From the NCBI RefSeq assembly GCF_036248275.1, contig NZ_CP109181.1, forward strand, positions 620,001 through 684,000: DNA of 64,000 nt, read 5' to 3'. Shown piece after piece: positions 26,701-35,600 of this stretch. This DNA is from Streptomyces sp. NBC_01716 (GTDB lineage Bacteria; Actinomycetota; Actinomycetes; Streptomycetales; Streptomycetaceae). Under the pieces are notes generated by a model. The model worked only from the letters and a program-made list of their open reading frames with translations, made no database searches and was not told the origin of the DNA. Each line of letters opens with the position of its first letter. The stretch's first letter is position 1. The translations under genes and the position numbers were made by a program.

Positions 26701-29697
26701 CTTCTGCTGTACGTCCATCTCCTCGGCCTCGCGTACGGAGATGCCGAAGAAGGCCGGATCGAAGCGGTCGATACCGGTGACGAAGGCGCCGGTCCGGCAG
26801 TAGGTGCCCGTCATTCGCGAACCGCGTGGCTCGAAGTGGGCGTCGATGTCCCAGCGTTCGGACGGCACCTCGGTGAACGCGTGGCCGCCCGAGCGGAGCA
26901 GCGGCCACAGCTCCGCCACACCGCCGACCGCGCCAGGGAGATCTCCGGACACGGCGACGATCGCGACGTCCGCGTCGCGGCCGGTGGCTGCGCGCCGTCG
27001 AGGGCGCGGGGGGGTCGGGGAGGCGGCTGGGAGGGGCCCGGCGGTCTCACCGGTCTCCACGGTCTCGGGCTCGGCAGTCTCGCGGGTCTCCGGCGCCGCG
27101 ACCGCTACGGCCGCTCCGGCGCCGTAACGGCCGGTCAACGCCTCGACGAGTTCCGCGAACTCGCCGTACTCCAGAAAGAGCGTGGCCGGAAGGTGAATGC
27201 CCCATCTGCTGGACAGTTCCTCCGACAGCTCGACGCTCATGATCGAGCTCATGCCGTAGTCCGACAGCGGGGTGTCGCGGTCGAAGGACGTGACGCCCAG
27301 CCGATCCGCGAGGAACCGTTCCAGTGCTCCCCCGACACGCTCCCCGTCGTCCGCACCGGTCGAACCAACAGCGTCTTGTACGCCCGCCGTTGCCGGCGTC
27401 GGGCCGTCTTCGGGCTCGACCACCACATCGCCGGCGTCCGGGTGGGCGACGACCACCTGGCGGGGGTCTTCTGCCGCCCCCAGGAGGGCGATCAAGGCGT
27501 CCAGGCCCTCCGCGGTGTCCAACGGCCGGACTCCGCGCCGCCGCAGCTGTTCCGCGACGGCCGTGCCCATGCCGACCTCGCCCCACAGGCCCCAGGCGAC
27601 GCTCAGCCACGGTGAGCCGTGCGTCTGCGCGAAGGCGTCCAGGTAGGCGTTGGCAGCGGCGTACCCGCCCTGCCCGAGGTTGCCGAACGTGCCGGAGACC
27701 GACGCGAACAGCACGGCGAAGTCCAGGTCCTGCCCGGCCACCGCACTGGCCAGCTCTCGGACGCCGTCGGCCTTCGGCCGCATCACCGCCGCGATGTCCC
27801 CGGCGGTGGCGCTGCGGATCAGCCCGTCCTTGAGCGTGCCGGCCGCATGGACCACGCCGTGCAACTCGCCGTACTCCGCGCGAAAGCGTTCCACCACTGC
27901 CGCCAGGGCGCCGGGGGTCGTCACGTCCGCGCTGTAGGACGCGACCTCGCACCCGTGCGCGCCGATCGCGGCCGTCCGGTCGTGGCCGGCTCCGGTCCCT
28001 CCTGAACGGCTGACCAGTGCGACGGCTCCGGCACCCTCCCGTGCGAACCGGTCGGCGACCTCCAGGCCCAGCCCGCCGTGCCCGCCGAGGACGAGGTAGC
28101 TGCCTCCTCGCCTGATCGGCCCGTCGCCGCCATGGGGCGCGGTGTACACCGAGCGGTCACGCACCCGGACGGGTACGTGGCGGACGCCCTGCCGGTAGCC
28201 GACTTCGGTGGGGCCGCCGGCCGCGCCCAGCTCTGCCAGGACCGCGCGGAGCGTGTCGTCGGAGTGCTGGTCGATGTCGATGAGGCGCGGGCGGAAACCC
28301 GGGTACTCGATGGCGGCGGTGCGGACGAAGCCCCACAGGGCGGCGCGCGCGGGCACCGGCAGGTCGCCGTTCGCGACCCGCTGCCCGTCCCTGGTCACCG
28401 TGAGGAAGCGGGACTTGCGCTGCCGCTCGCCGAGGGTCCGCAGGGCGGCCAGGCAGCCGTACAGGCCGAGACGGAGCTCCGCCTCATCGCCCGCAGAGCC
28501 GTCGGGCACATCGGGCACATCGCCGGCGTTCCACAGGTGCACCACACCCGCGACCGGGTCCCCGACCTCCGCCCAGAGCCGCCGGAACGCCTCCTCGTCC
28601 GGCCGCGCGAGCATCCGCCGATCGCGGTCGTGCGTCTGTGCCTCTGCCTCTGCCTCTGCCCCGGACGGTCCGACGCCGACCTCCACCACCCGGGCTCCAG
28701 CGGCCCGCAGTTGCCGGGCGGCGCGCTCACCCAGGCTGCCCGTGCCTCCGTTGTGCAGCACCACCCAGGTGCCGGCCGGCGGGTCGTGCCGCTCGTCGGT
28801 CGCGGGCGCGGGCCGCCAGTCGATCCGGGTGATGGGCAGCGTCTCCGCCCGCGGTACGTCCGCCCGCGGCGGGGCCGGGGCGACCGCCGGTCGCGACACG
28901 GCCGCCGTACGGCGCATCCGTAGCCCCTCGAACTCCGCGACGACCTCGCCCGATTGCCCGAGCAGCTGGGCGTCCGCGGTCGCGTACGCGCCGTCGACAC
29001 CGGTCCGGCGCACCAGGACGGTCACACCCGCCGACAGGACCGAGAGATCGGCGAGGACGGCGATCCGGGCGACGCCGATCGGCAGCATCGGATACGGGCC
29101 GGTCTCTCCCGTGAGGTCCTGGAGCGCGCAGCTGACGACCTGGAACACACCGTCCACCAGCAGCGGATGGGCGTACCAGGGCACGGGCTCGGCGTCGGAC
29201 CGCAGGGTGGCGCCGGCCATGCCGCCGTCGCCGACGGTGAGTTGGCGGACGGTACGGAAGTCGGGACCGTACAGCAGCCCTTCACGCGCCCAGCTTTCGT
29301 ACAGCCGCTCCGGGGTGATCGTCCGCCCGCCCGTCATCTGCCCGCCGATACCTGCGGGTTGGGCCGGGACGGCGTCCGGGAGCAGTCGGCCGGTACCGGT
29401 GGACAGCGGCTTGCGGTCGCCGGCCACCACCGTGCTCAGCTCGAAGCGGGTCCGCGGGCCGAAGGACACATCGAGCCGGACAGGAGCCGCCGCGTCGTCG
29501 GCGATGGTCAGGGGGCGCAGGAAGGTGACGTCGGTGAGCTCCAGCGGGGTGAAAGGCCGCCGCCGGGCGACCCCCACCATCGCCATCTCCAGCTGCACCG
29601 CTGCCGGCAACAGCCCGGTGCCCGCGGAGCGGTGCTGGGCGATGAAGGGCTCCTGGCCAGTGAATGTCTTCTCGTATGTCTCGGCCGGATGCGTCAC
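20740..29697 (-). CDS. Modular PKS: DH-KR-ACP-KS-DH-ACP-KS-KR-ACP (no AT domains)
   Basis: 2985 residues. Domains: DH (1-~270; HRSAGTGLLP, His22), KR (~380-740; GGHGGLGLEV, catalytic Tyr ~678, LKDG), ACP (~785-850; GMSSIM, Ser818, with the usual Asp of the DSL motif replaced by Ser), KS (~900-1330; DTLCSSS, Cys1074), DH (~1480-1740; HRVLGEETVP, His1500), ACP (~1750-1820; GLDSM, Ser1785), KS (~1840-2260; DTLCSSS, Cys2008), KR (~2450-2830; TGGLGAVGLRL, catalytic Tyr ~2775 in DYSLANAY), ACP (~2870-2940; GLDSL, Ser2904). No GHSxG acyltransferase motif occurs anywhere, so the last two modules must be loaded in trans. The first DH-KR-ACP completes the KS-AT at the C-terminus of the preceding protein. 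GTG 29697 overlaps the upstream stop by 4 nt. Confidence 0.96.
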   Translation of the reverse strand: MTHPAETYEKTFTGQEPFIAQHRSAGTGLLPAAVQLEMAMVGVARRRPFTPLELTDVTFLRPLTIADDAAAPVRLDVSFGPRTRFELSTVVAGDRKPLSTGTGRLLPDAVPAQPAGIGGQMTGGRTITPERLYESWAREGLLYGPDFRTVRQLTVGDGGMAGATLRSDAEPVPWYAHPLLVDGVFQVVSCALQDLTGETGPYPMLPIGVARIAVLADLSVLSAGVTVLVRRTGVDGAYATADAQLLGQSGEVVAEFEGLRMRRTAAVSRPAVAPAPPRADVPRAETLPITRIDWRPAPATDERHDPPAGTWVVLHNGGTGSLGERAARQLRAAGARVVEVGVGPSGAEAEAEAQTHDRDRRMLARPDEEAFRRLWAEVGDPVAGVVHLWNAGDVPDVPDGSAGDEAELRLGLYGCLAALRTLGERQRKSRFLTVTRDGQRVANGDLPVPARAALWGFVRTAAIEYPGFRPRLIDIDQHSDDTLRAVLAELGAAGGPTEVGYRQGVRHVPVRVRDRSVYTAPHGGDGPIRRGGSYLVLGGHGGLGLEVADRFAREGAGAVALVSRSGGTGAGHDRTAAIGAHGCEVASYSADVTTPGALAAVVERFRAEYGELHGVVHAAGTLKDGLIRSATAGDIAAVMRPKADGVRELASAVAGQDLDFAVLFASVSGTFGNLGQGGYAAANAYLDAFAQTHGSPWLSVAWGLWGEVGMGTAVAEQLRRRGVRPLDTAEGLDALIALLGAAEDPRQVVVAHPDAGDVVVEPEDGPTPATAGVQDAVGSTGADDGERVGGALERFLADRLGVTSFDRDTPLSDYGMSSIMSVELSEELSSRWGIHLPATLFLEYGEFAELVEALTGRYGAGAAVAVAAPETRETAEPETVETGETAGPLPAASPTPPRPRRRAATGRDADVAIVAVSGDLPGAVGGVAELWPLLRSGGHAFTEVPSERWDIDAHFEPRGSRMTGTYCRTGAFVTGIDRFDPAFFGISVREAEEMDVQQKLLLEHAWTVRDDSGLAGRRDIGVFVGATYTHHRDAQGLETVGPHTALGSMNAVLANRISYVLDLTGPSQTVDTLCSSSLVAIQQAVAALRAGQCGAAIVAACQVGLTPWYYRSLSQLGALSGTRPRPFDERADGFLPGEGTLAVMLKPLATAERDGDRIWGVIRGTAVNHGGRGSALPVPRSEAQAAVVRAALDDAGLAPADVSLIETHGTATRLGDPIEIAALTEVFGGDPDRGEPCHIGTVKGNIGHLEPAAGLAGLVKVLLCLRHGEIPPVAGFETPSSHLDLSAGPFVIPVEPQPWTSDGPRRAGVSSFGMGGTNAHIVVEEYAEESGGEYAEETGTAGAVPDEHLLVLSAHTPDSLARRMADVRPLLRQENAAPLSALCRSSAVGRDHQAYRVAVLGATADELSAGLGEALRLADRAHGAVLRGGAVLDSASTVLSGAAFRYVGGSTVDWTTVYPDPSGPRPALPPYPFGSRAEAPDAAEETPDTAEVVRRLSRAHRVLGEETVPGALPVALGLRTSRALRQITFTGRGTGDHPLTSDLDDPTRTGPATFRHADRVIARLTTTAEAPASPPATVDLDTLRTDLDRTLEPAGLYAWFAAKGMELTERLRSVAEIHYGPGRVLARIDVPSGSTLEAEAVALDAALQAMAVLTLADPAAPSATYLPVSIDRAVCWGDAARTAFVLLEGAEPDSDGTRRGDASLLAADGRVLVRLDDIEYRTVAGNAGSAPHTESAANGTSPSTPARRAPRAAVAEAAILAVVRNVLHDPGVTATTSLSTVGLDSMLATAIAADVEAAYGVKLSPTDVLDAADTRTLAAHVAELAGDGVFATSTADERPVARHTAHDQDQDIAVIGLALALPGAPDPERFWSLLAHSGEEIRPAPAHRWGRYADGQEPDVGGFLDNVEEFDARFFDFFPKQAEALDPQARWLLRTTWEALESAGLPPRQLSPATGVFVGASYQHYKEYNLSPELDAPSGLGNHNAFLANRVSFFLDLRGPSMTIDTLCSSSLVALHTAVRSIRDGECEQAIVAGVRVALSPLHYVAMKNLRALSPSGASRPFDAGADGFVPGEGVVTVVVKPLGAALRDGDRVRGVVRGSAVNHGGRTSGLTVPSSGAQQEVVVAALGDAGVSVESIGLVEAHGTGTGLGDPIEVEGLSRAWRGVTGRSQFCAIGSLKGNVGHLEPAAGLAGLVKVLLAMEHESVPPSLHVVRPNDHIRFEESPFYLADRAVAWPRGGEPRRAAVSAFGMGGVNAHVIVEEAPLLPVRETSPQDSHVVRVSAADETALRALAGAYAERFDTARDDRETADLCHTANTGRSPMEFQTAVHGRDSAELAAALRSVAAGSVPVARVDIDLTGSTDGELRPADVVELVRTGYAHIDWASLSAKGARVTDLPTYPFARGSYWRTMDPAVVPAPAGAGAEAVRMEWRARELAPAPVAGPATVRLVTADPEIGRALTTALRDLSVTVVEPGGKADATIVVDAPRGGPGQGGGPVELSGFWAELGGLMKTLPAHGRLLWAGFHDVAVHPGERAGLSPERAAMAMAVRAAGAENRKPAAVVHLDPADPAEVHAVRLAAEYAALSTGPAAGADAGTVVAAYRRGVRYTPEPVPAQAGPPYTLPASGYYLVTGGLGAVGLRLTERLIDRGARRIGIIGRSVVDAQSSAPLRELARRAEVEYLACDVSDPAALAAVAGQFGRRWGRLTGIVHSSGGVNPFGAMHRRTWGDAEKVLAPKVPGSLNVVRLAKEQGADFTVLVSSIAGTQATAGRGLVDYSLANAYQLALAERENDAVTTVTAHAWPNWTGIGMKADASFSATYSVSAEQALDAFFDHLRSGGAVIFPGSAPAVPPEAVELAPPAETMASVAPTGRDVAGMRARVRDAFVQVLGEDPGDRPLQTLGLDSLVIAELTTALEQRSALTVDPSLLMRARTADEIAADLAAHEAPSSHHPPAPTPDIESAPTSALSALLRPLLVHDGQRGREQS
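22807..23520 (-). repeat. KS DNA repeat, copy 2 (partners 15833-16348 and ~31010-31712)
   Basis: Spans KS residues from GADGFVPGEG to the post-KS linker. It matches 15833-16348 over its first 516 bp and the 31-kb copy through to the CAAACGGCCG end point. A further short near-identical patch surrounds the KS cysteine codon in both (about 23600-23730 against 31795-31930). Confidence 0.85.
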
Positions 29698-32600
29698 TGT
29701 CCCTCGCTCTGGTGCTCGTAGTGACGGTCGAACAGCGGGTGGCTGAGGGCGCTTTTCTCCGTGCTGCCGCGGCGGACGGGCGGGGCGGCCAGGTCCTGTC
29801 GGTTGAAGGGGTAGGTGGGGATGGTGGTGGTGCGCCGGCCCTTGCCCTGGTGCAGACCGGCCCAGTCGAGATCGGTGCGGGTGTGGTTGTAGTGGTTGGC
29901 GACCGCGCCGTGGAGCTGGATCTGATCGGTGCGCTCGCGGCGCAGGGTGCTGAGCCACAGCGGCTGTGTCTCGCCCCACGACGTGCGGGCGAGCGAGGTC
30001 AGTTGGGGATGGGAACCGATCTCCCACACCACCGCCGGGCCGACCTCGGCCAACGTCGTCAACGCCTGGGAGAAGCGCACCGGCTCGCGGATGGCCTTGC
30101 CCCAGTAGTCCGGGTCGGATGCTGTCTCGGCGTTGTGCCAACCTCCGGTGACTGTGGACGCGAACCCGATCGCCGGAGCCGAAAGCGCCCGGCCTGCCAC
30201 CGCCTCCACGAACGGGGCGACCGCACCTTGCATCGCCGCCGAATGGAACGCATGACTCACCGTCAACTTCTGTGTGCGGAGACCGGAATCCTGGCAGAAC
30301 CGCTCCACCGCGTCTGCCGGGCCTGTGATCGTCACCGATCGACGCGCGTTGAACGCCGCGATCTCCACCCCCGGATGATCAGCAACAGCAGCGAGCACAG
30401 CCTCGGCATCCGCATGAACCACCGCCATGGTGCCGTCATCCGGCTGCGACTCCATCAACCGCCCACGCAACGCGGTCAGTTCCAGCAGATCCCGCAGATC
30501 CAGCACACCCGCCGCCCACGCCGCCGTCAGCTCACCCAGACTATGACCCACCACCACATCCGGACGCACCCCCACCGACTCCAGCCACCGCACCAACCCC
30601 ACCTGCACACTCACAATCGCCGGCTGCGCATACCGCGTCCGATCCAACCGACCCCCCACCTCACCGAACAACAACTCACCCAACGGCACATCCACATGCC
30701 CCACCAACAACCCCGCACACTCATCCAACGCAGCCCGGAACACCGGCTCCACCCCATACAAACCACGCCCCATACCCGCATACTGCGAACCCTGCCCCGT
30801 AAACATGAAGGCCGCAGGCTGGGCCTTGCCGCCCTTCCGGGGCAGAGCGTCGCGACTCGTCGCGACATCCTTCAGTCCGGCGGCGAGTTCACGGGCATCG
30901 GCACCCCGCACCGCGACGCCGTAACGGTGGGCGGCGCGGCCGGTGTTGGCCGTGAACGCGAAGTCTCCGACCTCGTCCTCCGACGTGTCGATCAGAGCCT
31001 CCGCGTACGAGTCGGCGAGGGCCCTCAACGCCGTTTCATCCGCGGCACTCACCCGCACCACATACGAGTCCTGCGGCGATGTCTCCCGCACTTCCCGCAC
31101 AGGCGCCTCTTCGAGGATCACATGGGCGTTCACCCCGCCCATACCGAACGCGCTCACCGCGGCACGACGAGGCTCCCCACCCCGAGGCCACGCCACCGCA
31201 CGATCAGCCAGATAGAACGGCGACTCCTCAAAACGAATGTGATCATTCGGCCGCACCACATGCAACGACGGCGGAACCACACCCCGCTCCATCGCCAACA
31301 ACACCTTCACCAAACCGGCCAACCCAGCCGCCGGCTCCAAATGACCCACATTCCCCTTCAACGAACCAATCGCACAAAACTGCGACCGCCCCGTCACCCC
31401 ACGCCACGCACGCGACAACCCCTCCACCTCAATCGGATCACCCAAACCCGTCCCCGTCCCATGCGCCTCCACCAAACCAATCGACTCCACCGACACCCCC
31501 GCATCCCCCAACGCCGCAACCACAACCTCCTGCTGCGCCCCACTACTCGGCACCGTCAACCCACTCGTACGACCACCATGATTCACCGCACTCCCCCGCA
31601 CCACACCCCGCACCCGATCCCCATCACGCAACGCCGCACCCAACGACTTCACCACCACCGTCACCACACCCTCCCCCGGCACAAACCCATCCGCCCCCGC
31701 ATCAAACGGCCGCAGGGCATTGGAGGGTGAGAACGACCGGAGTCGTGCGCCCAGTTGGAAGTACTGCGGTGACATCGCCAGGTGTACGCCGGCGACGATG
31801 GCCTGTTCGCATTCCCCGTCACGGATACTCCGCACCGCCGTGTGCAAAGCCACCAACGACGACGAGCACAAGGTGTCGATCGTCATGCTCGGCCCGTGCA
31901 GATCCAGGAAGTAGCTCACCCTGTTCGCGAGGATCGCGTTGTGGTTGCCCAGTCCCGCCGCCGTCTGTACGACGTCGCCGACGACCATGTCGCGGTAGTG
32001 CTGGTAGCTGGCGCCCACGAACACACCGGTGGACCGTGGGGTGTTGCCCGCCAGGCCGGCGTCCTCCAGGGCCCGCCAGGCAGACTGGACGAGATGACGC
32101 TGCTGGGGGTCGATCCACTCCGCCTCGGCGGGCGACAGCCGGAAGAACCCGGCGTCGAAGTCGGTCAGCCCTTCAACGAAGCCGGCGCGCCTGAGGTAGA
32201 CGGTGCCTGGCTTGCCCTCCGTGCCGTAGTACGAGTCGATGTCCCAGCGGGACGCGGGCACCTCGCTCAGGCAGTCCACGCCCTCCAGCAGTACCCGCCA
32301 CAGCTCGTCGGTGTTCGCGGCGTTCGGAAACACGCCGTCGAAGCCGATGATGGCGATGTCGTGCGGATCCGCGTCGCCGCCCACCGGCCTGACAGGCGGC
32401 TCGGCCTCCCGCACCTGGGCCGGGCCCCCGGCCTGAACCGGCTCCGGTGGCGGCGCGGGTTCGACAGACTCGTCCTCGGACGCGGCCCCCGGAGCAGCGG
32501 CCGTGTCCGGGGAGTCCGCGTCGGCAGGCGCCGAGTTGGCCCCGTACTCGTCCCTCAGCTCGGCGGCCAGGCGGTCGACCGTGCCGACCTCCAGGACCAG

Positions 32601-35600
32601 CGTCACGGGTATGTCCACGTCCAGCTTGGCCCGGATGTCCTGGGCCAGCGAGACCGCGAGCATCGAATCGAGCCCCTGCTCCTGGAGCGGCCGGTCCGTC
32701 TCCAGCTCGTCGACGTCCAACTCCAGGGCGGCCGCCACCCATTGGGCCAGGGCCGCGTCCAGACCTCCGGCCGCAGGTCCGCCGGGAGCCGGCACCGGAC
32801 GCCGTCCGTTGGACACATGCGCCGGGGCCGGGGCCGTGGCCTGGGGCGGAGTCGGCGACGAGGGCGTCGCGGTACGGTGACCGTTCCGCGCGTCGCCTCC
32901 CGTGCTCTCCGGCGACGGCGCCTGGGAGAGCCGCTTCCAGGTGACCCCCCGGGCTTCCAGCACGGGTTCGTCGCCGTCGAGAACCACCAGGCTCGCGGTC
33001 AGCAGACCGGAGTCCGGCCCGGTGTCCCGGTCCCGCCGGGCGTACACCCGGGCGGTGTCGGGAATCCGGCCGAGGACACTGAGCCGTTCGATGGTGAACG
33101 GCACGTACAGCCCTTGCGCGCCACACGCGGCGAGCGCGATCTGGAAGGCGCCGTCGAGGAGCCGGGTGTCCACCGCGTCGGCGGTCCGCACCTCGCCGCG
33201 CAGCACACCCATCGCCTGGCCTGGCGCCACGGACAGCATGGACACGGTCCGGAAGCCGGTGCCGTAGCCGAGTCCGGTGCGTTCGAACGCGTCGTACATC
33301 GCGTCGACGGCGACGGCGGTGAAGCCGTCGGTGGTGGCCGCGGGGTCGAGTGTCGCCTGCTCCGATCCGGTCAACTCGGCGGTGCAGACGAGGGCGCCGG
33401 TGCCGTCGCGGAAGGCGATCGTGCTGTTGTCGCGTTCGGCGGTGAGGGTCGTGGGGGCCTCGACGGCCGCCCGGAAGGTGAGGTCCCGCAGACCGAACCG
33501 GTCCTGGCCGATGAGCTCGGCCACCTTGCCGGGGTATCCGGCGCCGGGCAGTGTCGGCCTGCCGAGCACCAAGTGCTCCGCGGCCTCCGGGTGCTCCGTC
33601 CACGTGCTCTCCGTACGGCCGGACGAGCCATCGCGTACAGGCGCGTTCGGCTGCTCGGCGGGTTCCAGCCAGAGGTACCTCTCCGCGTGCGGCGCGGTCG
33701 GGAACCGTACGCCTGCCCGGCGCCGCCGCCCGGCGGGCAGGGCCGCACCTGCGACGAACGCGCGGGCGGCCTCGGCGAGGGTCTCCCGGCCAGCTCCTTC
33801 ACCGATCGCCTCCGTGGTGCCGGTCTCGGCTGTCACCCCCACGTGGAGGGAGCGAATGTCCGTGACTCCGGCGAGGAACAGCCGCAGCTTGTCCTCCAGT
33901 TGCTCGACGCTGTCCGCCACACAGGCCAGCCGGTGCGCGGCGACGGGCCGTCGCCGGCTCGCCTCGCTCAGCTCGTCCAGGGACGGGCAGTACGCGGAGC
34001 GCAGCATCAGTACGAGCCGGTGGGCCAGGATGCGCAGTGCGTCGTCCGATCCCGCGGAGAGGATCAGCAGGCGCGGACCGGGGTCCGTACCGTCCGGCGC
34101 GCCGACGGGTCCCGCCTCGATCACCGCGTGGGCGTTCGCGCCGCCGAAGCCGAAGCTGCTGATTCCCGCGACGCGCGGGCCGGGGCCCCACGGCAGCAGC
34201 CGGTCGGCCACGAACAGGGGTGATGCGTCGAAGTCGAAGGACTTGTTCGGGGTGCGGAAGTTCAACGACGGCGGGATGTGGCCCGCTTGGAGCGCCAGGA
34301 TCGTCTTGATCAGTCCGGCGATGCCCGCCGCGGGTTCCAGATGACCGATGTTGGTCTTCACCGAGCCCACCGCGACCGGCCGCCGCCCGGCCGGCTCGCC
34401 CAACACCGCGTGCAGGGCTTCGAGTTCGATGAGGTCGCCCAGCTGGGTTCCGGTGCCGTGCGCCTCGATGTAGCCGATGTCGGCCGCCGTACGACCGGAG
34501 CCGGCGAGTGCCTTGCGCAGCACCGCTTCCTGGGCCGGCCTGCTGGGTGCGGTGAGGAAGCCGGCACTGCCTCCCGTGTGGTTGACGGCGGTGCCCCGGA
34601 TCACGGCGAGTACGGGATCACCGTCGCGTTCGGCGTCGGAGAGCCGCTTGAGGACTACGGCGCCGGTGCCCTCTCCTCGTACGTAGCCGTCGGCGTCGTT
34701 GTCGAAGGTGCGGCACATGCCCCGCGGGGACAGCATCCCGTTGCGGGCGAAGGAGCGTGTCTTGGTCGGGGTGAGTACCAGGTTCGCGGCCCCGACCACG
34801 GCGGCGTCCACGTCGCCCGCCCGCAGATGCATGGCCGCCTGGTGCAGGGCGACGAGGGAGGACGAGCAGGCGGTGTCGACGACGAAACTCGGCCCCGACC
34901 AGTCGAAGACGTGCGACAGCCGGTTGGCGACCATGGCGGCGGCCGTGCCCGTCGCCACGTGCGGGTCGCGGTACCCGACGCTCCGGGCCACGATCTCCGG
35001 GAAGTCGCTCGCGATGGCTCCGACGAAGACGCCGGTGGCGGCGCCGAGGGACGTGTGGTCGTGGCCGCAGCTCTCCAGGGCCTCGGCCGTCACGCTGAGC
35101 AGGGTCCGCTGGAGGGGGTCCATGCGGCGGGCCTCGCGGTCGGTCAGTCCGAAGCGGGCGGCGTCGAAGTACTCGACGCCGTCCACCCAGGCCATCGGCA
35201 CGTCGTCGGCCTCGGCCTCGGACCACAGGTGGGCCCAGCCGCGCTTGCCGTCCGGGGCGGGCCGGACACCGGACACCCCGCCGACGAGGTTCTGCCAGAA
35301 CTCGTCCGGTGTGGTGGCGCCGGGGAACCGGCACGCCATGCCGATGACGGCGAGGGCGCCGTCATCGGCCGGCCGGGCGGACTCCGCGGGGGTCGACACG
35401 GAGGGGGCCGATGGCGACGGCGGCGATACGTCGGCGTCGGTCACTGCGGGCTCGGGATCGGCCGACGGCTTTGCCGACGCCTTTGCCGTCGCCATCGCGA
35501 GCGCCCTTGTCGGGTCCTCTGCGGCGGCGGTGTCCTCGGTCTCCGGGGCGAGCAGTCGTACGACACCCTCCGCGCCCAGCAGCCTGGCCAGCTTCACGGG

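Noticed and set aside
14631..31712. Repeated A/C-rich plus-strand tracts read as a satellite or CRISPR-like array
   Set aside because: They are antisense images of homologous KS and AT coding blocks with G/T third-base preference, not spaced short repeats.
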